Source of the DNA: Epiperipatus broadwayi
Taxonomy: Eukaryota; Onychophora; Udeonychophora; Euonychophora; Peripatidae
NCBI GenBank assembly: GCA_028023455.1
Contig: JAQFVV010000056.1
Location: forward strand, 1,302,001-1,366,000
Reading direction: 5' to 3'
DNA: 64,000 nt
Every line of letters starts with the position of its first letter. Within the stretch, counting starts at the first letter, position 1. Made by a program: the position numbers and the translations under genes. Of this stretch, positions 23,820 through 33,690 are shown piece after piece. The notes under the pieces are model-generated. The model was not told the DNA's origin. It ran no database searches and worked only from the letters and a program-made list of their open reading frames with translations.

Positions 23820-25977
23820 TTTTAACATAAGTGAGAGAGAGCGACAAGTGCGTCTTATCACTCTTCTCACAAAATAAAGTTGGAAATGTCAGGAAACTTT
23901 TAATTTTAATTGTTTTCCTATCTGACCGTTGCTTATACATTTAAATGCCCAAGGGCTAGTTCACCTGAACTAATTAAAATAATCATTTCCATTTTTTCAA
24001 TAATATTAATTAATTTGTTTTGTACAAACTTAGATATATTTTTATCTTTAAATCTTTACTGACAATTTAGTTTTAAAATACTTTTTCTTTTTTTTTAATA
24101 AAGTTTCTTTTTTTAATTTCTCATCTGTGCGATTTTATATATATACGAGTTTAAGATAGAATTAATTTTCAATTTTTTTTATGTCTTAAAAAACAAGAAG
24201 TTTTTAAATGCGAATTTTTTATTTTAATTTCATGTTTAATAAAAATAATAATATAACAATGTATGTGCCCATTACAGTATGATTGAATTTTTATCAAGGA
24301 ACTTTATCTATTACTGTGCTAAATTACTCAGAACTGTAATAAGCATGCTTCGGGGCACAGTATTCATAGTGATCATAGGAAAATAAAATTAGATATTTGA
24401 AGAAAACTTAATATACTTTATCATGCTAATCCAGATTTACCATTATATAAATTATATCTTATTTATTTTTTGAAAATTACTCTAAAAACATAGTAATTAA
24501 TTGAAGCCTAACACCTTAAGCACTAAAAACCAATTAAGCAATAAAATCTTGGAACTTCCTGCAAACAGAACTCTCATAGCAATTAACTATTACCTATGTC
24601 ATCATAATATTTTCCTAAAATTCACTCTAAAGGACATTGGAAAATTAATTAAATATCATATGTCATGGCTAATTCAAGTTAATGTTATTAGAATGATATA
24701 AAACCTTTAAAGTTATTGATAAATAAAATACAACTGCAGCTTTTTCTTTATCAAAAATGTTACTTTTCAATAAATGCTACAATAAATAATCACATCATAT
24801 GCTGTTTGGGCACTAATATGACAGGTTGTCTGCAATATTTTTTTTTTTATTTAATAGTGAATTGGTCCAGGAATTTAAATTCTTATGTTTGCCTTTCTCC
24901 AGTATTCTAAATTATTCCAAATTAATGGTAATACTTAATAAAAGCTTTAAAAAGTTCTTTAAAAAAAGAGGAATGCATTATATATACTTATACATAAAAA
25001 TAATGTATCATTTGAACATCAGCTAAAAAATAAAATTATACTGAAATTCTCTCATGACTATGGTTTTATCTAATAACAAATGAAACCTTTTCAAATGATA
25101 TTCAAATTAGATAAAACATTTATATAATTTTGGGCTGACGGATGGTTGTAATATGATTGAGCTAAGATGAAAGATGCACCAAGATATGAATATAATTTGA
25201 AAATATATTGTAATAGTATCAAAAAGATAGCTAGCAAGTTATCATATACTTTCTTAGAGTTTTACACTAAAATAAATAATAAATATTTAACAGTATTTCA
25301 CAGTTTTAATTCATAACCAATAGTTATAAATAGGTTTAATAAATTTAGCTGGATAACAAAGAGTATCTTTTATTGTACCTAACTATATCCTATATTAAAT
25401 AAGCTTCCATTTTAAATTATAGGCAAAGATGTACATGTAAATAATAACACTAACATCAATAGCATTATGTTATGCATGATAACAATAAGGATTAATTGAC
25501 CAGGCTGTCTTTCATCAATTTGTTATTATTATTAAATATTCTTAACATAAATAATAGTAACTATAATCAAATGATTTATGTTATAAAATACTTTTAAGAT
25601 ACCATGTTGTAAGCTAAGATATAAAGATACTATGTTACTTTTAATTACCAATAAGATGATGATGCAAAAATGCAAAGAAAAATTACAAAAGTCAAAATAA
25701 ACTTAATAAACATAAAGTAAGCTTTATTTGTGAAATGATAATTATAATAGTAAAAATATAAGCAAATATTTTCTCATACTTGGAAGATAAAAACTATAAT
25801 ACTTAAACCTAACTACATAAATATAATATGTGATTGTAATTTTACATATTATTAAGTAAGTCATACATTAAAAGAAGATTGTTTAAACTAACATCAAATA
25901 AAATAGAAGATATATAGAATATTATATTTTATTTGGTTATTTGGCATTGTATCAAAAATACATTATTATTATATTTT
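23820..25977. other. A+T-rich stretch, nothing recognised
   Basis: Several short open frames (24501-24701, 24716-24910, 24826-25026) have no motif and the composition of random A+T-rich sequence. No repeats supported. Confidence 0.6.
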
Positions 25978-26155
25978 ACTGTACTTGTAGCATTACAATA
26001 AGATAATGTCATCAAGAGCTTATTTTCTCTACTGAATGACTGTACATTACAAAATACAAGAAACCACTGTACATGTAGCATTACAATAAATATAAAGTTA
26101 TGAGCTTATTTCCTCTACTACACTACAAAATGTAAAGATTCACTGCACACATAAT
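25978..26155 (+). repeat. 88-bp imperfect tandem duplication
   Basis: ACTGTACWTGTAGCATTACA starts at 25978 and 26066, followed in both by GAGCTTATTTYCTCTACT. Copies differ by several substitutions and a small indel. Confidence 0.8.
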
Positions 26156-26985
26156 TGTCAGTGCTTACAAAGCATCATAGGATAACAAGAATCTTAACTC
26201 TATTTTTAAAAATTTTATCATTATATAATTAATATCTCAGTGCAATACAGAGTGGAATTATTATCATAAAGATCAATAAGATATGACATTATATAAATAA
26301 TCATAAATATTAATTTTAACTATAAAATTTTTGCAAACATTCTAACTAATAATAAAACATGCATAAAAATAGTGTAATGATATCAAATATAATCAGAAGT
26401 GTCCTCATCAAATACCTGTGTTCAATTTTTGATTTCCCATCTCTTTATTAGCTGCTATAATGAAGATTTTTCTTTTATTAAAAATGAAAAGGTAAATAAT
26501 ATTTTTATACATATTCTATAAATTTAAAGTTTTTTTTTAAGTCCTTAACTTCATGAACATAAACCTTCCATGATTTTGTCTATTAGGAGATTTTCTGATA
26601 ATGTGAATATATGATAATCCTTTGGCATCTCTATTTAAAGGAAATACAAAGGATGATGCAATAAGTTTTATTTTCAAAATAAACCATTTGGCAGGTGTTT
26701 CATGGTAGAGTATATCCAAATTAAGTTGTTTTTATCCTTTAGTAAGTAAAATCACCAGCAATCCTTGAAACAATTTAACAAATTTCATGTTTAAAACAAA
26801 AAATTGCATTTCTTTATTTTGTGCATTTATTTGGTCCAAAGTTTTACAGAGGTGTTGTTTATTCACTTACAGAATTCAAGAATAGCCATTTTCCAGAAGC
26901 AAATGCTTAGTAAAATCATTTTTAGTATGGCATGTTAAAATAACTGATCCAAGATGGTTTATTTTATATATGTTTAGAATTAAGA
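26156..26985. other. A+T-rich stretch upstream of a LINE
   Basis: Nothing recognised; the LINE begins abruptly near 26990-27060, consistent with 5' truncation. Confidence 0.55.
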
Positions 26986-26994
26986 TTAACCTTT

Positions 26995-27231
26995 TTGTTA
27001 TCAAAGCATTACATTAAAAAATTTAATCCCAGTGGTGTTAACAGAATTAGGAGAACATTCTCCATGGCAAATATACCACACAAAATAACTGAGGCCAGAA
27101 TCCTGGCAACGCTTAGAGCCTTTTCTGATGGCACACATTCTGGGCTGCATGGAATCCCAAAATTCCTTCTGCTGCACCTGAGCTCCTTCACAATACCGAT
27201 TGTTAAGAAGATTGGTGGATATACTGGCTGA
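26995..27231 (+). pseudogene. RT N-terminal fragment (frame 1)
   Basis: This frame holds the start of the RT region, with ITEARILATLRAF followed by SGLHGIPKFLLLHLSS, equivalent to the finger segment before RT motif 1 in which non-LTR enzymes show a G-x-D-G-x-P pattern (here G-L-H-G-I-P). The reading frame then shifts by one to that of the 27200-28000 palm segment, with the switch somewhere around 27190-27235. The Met at 26995 is not a genuine start; homology begins after it. Confidence 0.65.
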
Positions 27232-28000
27232 TGGCAGTCGGGAAATTAGTGGAATTTACCCCATCACAATGGTCCCCCTCCTCAAAAAACCCCAAGGGCC
27301 ATGTGAGCTGGGGAATCTGCGACCTATTTCCATGATTCCACTACTGATAAAAACAGTCGAAAACCTCATCAAAGAAGACATACAGAAGATCATTATTGAT
27401 AAATTGTCAGCCTTCCAATTTGCAAAGAAGGGGAGCTCGACTGCAGAAGCCATCAGTCGGTTTTGCCTCATAGTGGATCATGTACGCAGGAATAAAATGG
27501 TCTGGCCACTTGTGGTCCAACTCGACTTTGCCGGTGCTTTTGACTGTGTGCAGATCAATGTGTTACTCAGTATACTGGAGAAACTCCAAGTGCCCCAGGC
27601 ATATCTCCAAATGATCGAGAATCTTCTACAGAATAGAGAAATCTTTCTCTCACTGGATGGCCGAGTGGCTCCAGGATTTCAGCCCTCTGTTTCAATACCA
27701 CAGGGCTCGCCACTGAGTGCACTCCTCTTCACGGCTTACCTCAACCCATTGCTGTTACGCATTGAGGCATCCATTAAGGGAATTGCCATCCCTTTGCTGA
27801 GAGAAAGGGTCTGCCACGTATCCTACATGGATGATGTGACTGTGTTTCTCTCGTCACAGGATGAGGTTGGTAGGCTGAAGGAGCTCTTGGATCAATTTGG
27901 TTCCGAATCAGGTCTAAGAGTTAATGAGGCAAAATCGGCTATGTGGTCGATCAGAACTGGAAAACAGATCCCGGGGAGATTCCGAGCACCCCCCCCCTAG
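27200..28000 (+). pseudogene. Reverse transcriptase palm with YMDD
   Basis: The 266-codon frame contains most of a non-LTR reverse transcriptase: LGNLRPISMIPLLIK (residues 37-51, motif 1), LDFAGAFDCV (108-117, motif A with catalytic Asp109), PQGSPLSALLF (167-177, motif B), YMDD (209-212, motif C) and GLRVNEAKS (238-246, motif D). All three catalytic aspartates survive. The frame ends at a TAG after a run of nine C (27988-27997). The frame after this TAG is the same one that opens again at 28040, so this break is a stop codon and not a net frameshift. It makes DNA copies of its own RNA at a nicked target when intact; this copy lacks an endonuclease and is inactive. Confidence 0.88.
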
Positions 28001-28411
28001 AAGTTTTTCGGCTTTAGCCTGGCCTCCCCTCCTAGTGTCATGAGAAGGGAGCTGGAGGAAAATATTCTCACAAAGGTTAAGAACACAGTGACATCCCTAA
28101 CCAAGGTCCCACTCTCCTTGTTGGGGAAGGTTGCACTATTAAATGCAGCTGTGCTACCCAAAATCACTTATTTTCTGGCTGGTTTTTCCCCTACTAAGAC
28201 CTTTATAAAAAAGGTGGAGACTCAATGTAGGAGGCTTTGCTGGGGCGTGAGAACAGCAGTAATTGGCCTCAACTCCCTTCAAAGGCCTAAATCACAAAAT
28301 GGACTCGGACTCCATTCAATCAACACCTTCTTAATCCCGAAATCCGACAATATTTTAACCAAACTATTTCAGGATAATCCAAAAAATGGAAAGCCCCCTA
28401 CCAATAAATGA
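28001..28411 (+). pseudogene. RT thumb/connection segment
   Basis: In the same frame as the palm and directly after the in-frame TAG, the sequence continues through FGFSLASPP into 28040-28411, which contains VPLSLLGKVALLNAAVLPK and ITYFLAGFSP, the typical LINE thumb pattern (L-S-L-x-G-+-x-x-L-h-x-x-x-x-L-P-+-h-x-Y). It continues to NGLGLHSINTF, equivalent to the G-G-L-G-h segment of related enzymes. It closes with a TGA and a following gap of decayed sequence. Confidence 0.8.
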
Positions 28412-28559
28412 GGTTGAACCCACTGACCGCCCCCTCCCAAGAAAGGGTAACATTTGATTACAGCAACAGGTCACACTCGTGACTAAAAATGTAACAATGT
28501 CCAATTCCCTTTTCAATGGCAAGCTTTCCTATTGGGACACCCATGCTCTAATCAATGGT

Positions 28560-29093
28560 AGCAGTCCCATCACTAAGACCAGACTTCAGCTAGGGATCAA
28601 GCGGCTTGCAGGGTTAACAAAGTTCTGGAAGCTGGAGGCGAAATAAGTAGACTTTATAATTAAAGTTAACCTTGAGGCCCTACCAATGGCTGCATTCCTC
28701 CACCACAAGCGGAGGTATAAAATGGATCCGATATGCCCTCTGTGCAAGAAAACCGATGAAACAATTTCCCACATTCTTCAGGAATGTGAGACCTGGAATA
28801 AACTATGCTACCTGACATTGCAAAAGACCACAGATAAAGACTGGGCCTGGGTGGATATGGTGAAAGCTTTTAAAAAGGGCTCCTTTGGCAGTGTTAGATT
28901 GGCAACTTATGTTAACTTTGTCATCTGGTTGGCACGAAATAAGGTAACTTTTGAAAAGGGTATTGATTACAATATTGAGGTATTATACTTCAAATTGTTA
29001 AATGACGCCAAGGACCATGACAAGAGGACATGCCAGCCATGGCTAACCGATCAGACATGGAACCAGATCAAACTAGGGCCATGCCTTGCCTAG
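28560..29093 (+). pseudogene. LINE ORF C-terminal zinc segment
   Basis: After a frameshift, the frame at 28686-29093 opens with AAFLHHKRRYKMDPICPLCK. It contains a CCHC-type cluster: Cys17-x2-Cys20-x8-His29-x4-Cys34, the zf-RVT-like segment found at the end of LINE ORFs that lack RNase H. Preceding codons from about 28570 in other frames (for example RLQLGIKRLAGLTKFWKLEA) belong to the same region. The ORF ends at a TAG at 29091-29093, probably the native stop because untranslated sequence follows. Confidence 0.75.
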
Positions 29094-29860
29094 TGTAGTG
29101 CTTACCTTACATGATAAATAAATTGATATATTAGTAATTAGAAATTATAACAGCCCAAAGAGCACTAATATATCACGATGATAAATCCTAGGAAATGAAG
29201 GTAGTTAAGCCTGAACAAATTAATAAAAGATTAGGAATAGATAGAAGGGAAAGTGACTGCTCTACAAGTGGTATGCCATGCAAACCAAGAAATAAGCATA
29301 TATACCTATAAAGCCATTTTTAACAAAACTGGGAGTGCTTTAATGGTGAAATAGACTACGACAATCCAAACACCTTCTCATTTATAACAGTACTGGGAAT
29401 GCTCAAATGGTGAAATAGACTTGTACAATTAGACAATCCAAGGACAATATTCCCACTGAAACTGAAGCGGTTGCCTTGTTTCTTTCAAGCTATGGCCCCA
29501 AATAATAATGAGACACTAATAGAAGTGTTCTGAACGTGTAACATTGCTGTTAATATAACAACATTTTTGTCACTAAATAACTAATGGAGAAATGGACATG
29601 TATAATTGGACAGTTTTGTGAACAATAATTTCAGCATAAGAAATTGGGTTTATGTGTGTAAGTTTGGAAGGGCAGGTGAATTTTGTGTTACTGCACTTCT
29701 GGAACTATTAATATCCCACACTCACCTATCCATACATTTATACTTGAATGTTCAAAATCATATGCATTGAATCAAGTGTATGGGTGCGGATGCGCTTGAC
29801 ATGCACCGACACTCCCTAAATTTCTTTGTAATGATTCTTGTTGATTGCATTGTAAAACTT
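29094..29860 (+). other. 3' untranslated region of the LINE
   Basis: Non-coding. A short motif, around ACTGGGARTGCTYWAATGGT then GAAATAGAC, recurs at about 29328 and 29390, with a weaker third relative near 29584. The region between the ORF and the terminal hairpin is about 770 bp. Confidence 0.6.
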
Positions 29861-29908
29861 ATGCCTCTTGAATCGTCTTGAGGCACAAATAAAGGCATTT
29901 GAAAGTAA
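29861..29908 (+). promoter_or_regulatory. LINE 3'-end hairpin and tail
   Basis: GCCTC-TTGAATCGTCTT-GAGGC forms a 5-bp stem, followed by CACAAATAAAGGCATTTGAA and AGTAAAG. A conserved 3' hairpin plus short tail is the expected RT recognition signal for such elements; the AATAAA there could also be a polyadenylation signal. It is repeated at 30321-30368 only because the flank was duplicated. Confidence 0.6.
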
Positions 29909-30640
29909 AGCAGCCATATTGACTATTTAAAAATGTATATTAAGCCACAAATTTTATAATAACTTAAGTTTGTATTATTCAAAATATTGTTTGAAACATA
30001 AAACACCAAAGAATGTAATTAAGCTGAAAAAATATATCCATTGATATTCACAGTAATTAAAAATAGAATACAATTTTATATATAGAGTAAGTTAAAAAAA
30101 AAAAAAACTCTTATGAAGCTTCAAAAATACCCTCAACCTCAGACCGCGGTTTCTGCCTCTATATAACATTTGTAAATAGGAGCTTTATTAAAATTAGGTC
30201 ATATGACTTGATTTTTTATCAATACAATTTTAATATTTCTAAAAATTATTTTCATATTATTTCATAAATTCTAAATTTTCATGCATAAATTTTAAAACTA
30301 TACTTTTGTTAATAAATTATATGCCTCTTGAATCGTCTTGAGGCACAAATAAAGGCATTTGAAAGTACAGCAGCCATATTGACTATTTAAAAACGTATAT
30401 TAAGCCACAAATTTTATAATAACTTAAGTTTGTATTATTCAAAAATGACTTAATATATATTGTTTGAAACATAAAACACCAAAGAATGTAATTAAGCTGA
30501 AAAAAATATATCCATTGATATTCACAGTAATTAAAAATAGAATACAATTTTAATATTTCTAAAAATTGTTTTCATATTATTTCATAAATTCTAAATTTTC
30601 ATGCATAAATTTTAAAACTATACTTTTGTTGATAAATTAT
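29861..30640 (+). repeat. 460-bp tandem duplication including the LINE 3' end
   Basis: ATGCCTCTTGAATCGTCTTG begins at 29861 and 30321. Both copies continue through GCAGCCATATTGACTATTTA and AACACCAAAGAATGTAATTA to a shared AAAACTATACTTTTGTT. The second copy lacks about 140 bp around 30080-30230. The unit starts inside the LINE tail, so the duplication followed LINE insertion. Confidence 0.9.
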
Positions 30641-31135
30641 TTGCATTCATCATTTAATTTCCAATAAATTGATATATAATAACACTTACCTAAAGTAATC
30701 CATCACTTGAACACTTCATAGCATAAAGATATTAATACCTTTTGTTTCTTCTAGTAACCCTTCAAAGTGTTTTTTCATACAGGGATTTGGAATGAATATG
30801 TCATCCCTAATATCAAATAGTTAATATTGATCAATAATAAATATAATTTGAGTATTATAATAAAGAACTTTAATAAAGTTTGTAATTTAATAAAAAAAAA
30901 AATACTACTAAAATAGTCACTATATACAAGATAAAACAAAATAAAAAGTGAATGACATGCTAAATTCATTATAGAGTTAAACATGAGGTATATAAGTTAG
31001 TGGTTTAGAGTAGTGCAATGTAGTATTTATTCTATCTGTCAACTTGTGGCAAACACTTCATCTTATTAGATACAATTTACCTAATATATAAAATCAAGTG
31101 ATTATTATAAAATGATAGCTTACAATTAAAATAAT
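30641..31135. other. A+T-rich stretch, nothing recognised
   Basis: No coding remnant or repeat seen. Confidence 0.6.
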
Positions 31136-31139
31136 ATTG

Positions 31140-31715
31140 CAACAAAATGCAAATATCTTGACTGAGCTGGCACACTAGTTGACATTCCTGCAGAAGTGTT
31201 GTGATGTTTGAGATGTGTCACCATCACACTTTCACTGTGATAAATACCTCCAGTACCCAGACATTTTCCAGCAGCTGAAGCTGTATCTTACCTGTATACA
31301 ACTCCATATGGAACACATCAATTATGGTTATCTACATATGTCCACCACTTGAATCATCGCTTTATAGGTTTTGAGGGCTCATATTGCTTCATGCTACTAT
31401 GACCAGTAAATTTAGTAATAGCTTCATCAACTGCCATCTCTCTATGGATTTGATATATTGCAGTAGTATATAATCAGCCTAAGTTTATATACTCTGTCAA
31501 AATCTTTACTTTTAGCATTTGGCATATTTTTATTATTATTAAAATGCAGTTAAGACATAGAAAAAAATCTAAATCAGGTCATAATATTTGCAAAATATGT
31601 TTATCTTTGTCTCATATTAGAATTCCAGATATCATCTAATTCATATACTCGACATCTGGAGGCAAGACCCATTGCCATGCCAAAAAATGCAGATAATTCA
31701 TGATATAAATTTACA
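31140..31715 (-). pseudogene. piggyBac-type transposase fragment
   Basis: On the minus strand from about 31710 downward the frames read ELSAFFGMAMGLASRCRVYE, then DDIWNSNMRQR, LHFNNNKN, DFDRVYKLRLII, and MAVDEAITKFTGHSSMKQYE continuing to PSKPIKR. In piggyBac transposases the same blocks occur in this order: the F-h-G-h-x-h-M-G helix, a D-x-W segment, the L-H-F-N motif, D-x-L-x-K-h-R-P-h-h, and V-D-E-x-h-x-x-F-K-G-R-S-x-x-K-Q-Y-x-P-x-K-P-x-K-R containing the first catalytic Asp. The Asp of VDEA is retained; later catalytic residues are not recognisable. Multiple stops and shifts show it is dead. No TTAA-flanked ends were located. Confidence 0.8.
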
Positions 31716-32000
31716 CAATCGCGAGTTATTTTTTTATCAGTATATGTGTTAGTTTCAATAATATTATTTGCATATTTTTTTTATCAAATTATTAAAAATA
31801 TTTTTAAAATTGAATACTCACTAGTTTAAAGCTTCGCTGGCAACACAGTCTGATTGGAAAGATCGGTAAAATCTTGCATTTTTTCCGATGTAAATTTTTG
31901 GGCAAACATAATTCCATAAAAATGGAAAAAAGTGAGAGAAAGACAAGAAAATTCAAATTAGTTGATTAGAAAAATTATAAAATTGTCAATTTTTATTACA

Positions 32001-32110
32001 GTCAAGCATTGGTGGCTAACACAGCTGCCTTACAAGCAGTTGTCCCGGGTTTGTGGTTTCACTTCCCGGCCGATGCTTTGATGCATGAAAAAAATAATAA
32101 TAAAACTTAC
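32001..32110 (+). mobile_element. tRNA-derived SINE copy
   Basis: 32005-32077 resembles a tRNA: AGCATTGG and CCGATGCT form the acceptor-like stem (one mismatch), GCTGC-CTTACAA-GCAGT forms an anticodon-like arm with TAC in the anticodon position, and CCCGGGTTTG onward resembles a distorted T-arm. It is followed by TGATGCATG and an A-rich tail. A related sequence with better A and B boxes lies on the minus strand at 41105-41218, with the same flanking GTCAAGCATTG start and CATGAAAAAAA end, so this is a dispersed family and not a functional tRNA gene. Confidence 0.65.
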
Positions 32111-32269
32111 ATTTTCTGAAACTAGAAAATAAGATGGAAATCACAGGTACAGACTGCATAGATTTTTGGCAATTTTAAACTGAAACCGGACATTGAAAAT
32201 TCAAAATCGCATTATGCAAGTACAACAATGTTTTTTTTTTTTAAAAAAATAGAGTAAAAGTTTAGGATT

Positions 32270-33690
32270 GGAGTGTGTGGGGGGAGGAATAATTCTTAAG
32301 AAAATATTGAAAGTAGCTCTCCCTATTTATAAATTACAAAAAAAAATGTATATATGAAAAAAAGAAAATAACAAAAAAATCAAAACAAAAGTTAAAATTT
32401 TAAAAAGAAAAAACTTTTAAATGCAATTAATAAAAGATTACTGGCTGATAAAAGAAAAAGTAGAACTAACAATTAAATTAAGTAAAACCACCCAAACTAT
32501 TTCATCAAATGATGAGATAGTTAAATTAATCTTGAAATGAGATTAGATAGCAGAATAATGCAAGAATTAATTAAACTTGATCTTAGTCATGATAAAATAA
32601 AACAATGGGAAGGAGAAATATAAAAGAGAATAGAAATTAATTAGGAAGCAGAAGCAGTCAGGCTATTAGGCAACATCAGAATATAAGTACTATGGCTACT
32701 ATTATTGATGCTCTGTTGTGATAGTATTACTATTGAAAATAAAGAATGGAAGACAATCAGAAAAGGGTAATTGGAAAATCTGTCCATGTTTCCAGTATGC
32801 TCATTCCTTGACCAATTCATCACTGAAGGCCAATTTATTAACAGGCAGTGCTAAAGAACAGTAGGAGTGTTCGGCTAGCCTTTGAGCTCAAGTCCTCAGT
32901 ACTATCATATGTTCTCAACCTGGAACCAATGCCTGACCTGTGAGATCAGAGCTTCCAATAATCTTTCTCTCCAATTGTCAACTTGGAGAACATAAAGGAA
33001 ACAAGAAACCATTGATAGAAATCAAAAGGGCCAACCACTTGGTAGTCAACTAGTAAAAGGAAACAAATAGAAAACTGAACAAATGAACATGGCATGTGCT
33101 AGTATAAAACCTGAGTAAATATACTTTTTTTCTCTTTATTATAAATGTCTAGACATATATGTGTTAGCGAATTAACTCTAATGGACTATCATAACTATAG
33201 CCTAAAGTAATATTTAATATTTCTCAAGTAAACTTTATTATATTATGTTATACTTATATGTGTGTGTATAAAATAAATATTGGTTTGCTTTATTGTCACT
33301 TGATCAATTCTCCCACTCTCTCTCTTGTAACTGTGTCACTAGTGAATTAGTCTTTAAATAATTATATGTTTTGGATAAACATGCCAAGGTCCCTCTTTAC
33401 AACTGAGAAGAAAAGCTAGCCATGGGATATTTTAAGCACTGGATTGTAAACTTGTTATCTGAAGCATGCTGACTATATAATCTATGGTTGGTTGGTGCCT
33501 GAGGTTGATCATCAAAACAAATAAAATGCTTTGGATGGTAGGGGTTTGAATCCAGCAGTCAATGTGGGGCCACAATCAGCAAATATGGTCATTTTATGCT
33601 TTGTATAGCTTAATCTGACTCTAGATATCATTGATGGCTATGCTATCAATGGTATTCTCCTCTTTGCATGAAGGCCAGTCTGTTTCTATA
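32270..33690 (+). repeat. Unclassified ~1.4-kb repeat, copy 1
   Basis: This segment parallels 38770-40125. The best conserved part is 33480-33680 (GGTTGATCATCAAAACAAAT, AATAAAATGCTTTGGATG, ATTGATGGCTATGCTATCAA). Weaker matches extend upstream (AAAAGATTACTG, AAAACAATGGGA, GAAACCATTGA, GGCCAACCACTTGG). No shared open frame and no clear terminal repeats. GGGGTTTGAATCCAGC near 33541 resembles a Pol III B box, so the 3' part may be SINE-like. Confidence 0.65.

Larger units (their letters stand above)
26990..29908 (+). mobile_element. 5'-truncated non-LTR retrotransposon (RT type, L1/Tx1-like?)
   Basis: A clear change to more balanced base composition begins near 27000 and holds to about 29100. 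In order the plus strand carries the RT N-terminus, RT palm with YMDD, thumb, and a C-terminal CCHC-type zinc segment, then a 3' untranslated region of about 0.8 kb ending in a short hairpin tail. No endonuclease or ORF1 remains, so the element is truncated at its 5' side as expected of incomplete target-primed reverse transcription. The motif set (P-Q-G-S-P-x-S-x-L-L-F, YMDD, C-x2-C-x8-H-x4-C) and the style of the thumb suggest an L1/Tx1-like lineage, which is a judgement by eye. It is unrelated in sequence to the LINE at 47-53 kb. Confidence 0.82.

Noticed and set aside
32005-32077. tRNA-Val(TAC) gene
   Set aside because: The T-arm is distorted, the acceptor stem has a mismatch, and it has an A-rich tail with a related dispersed copy, so a SINE is the better reading.
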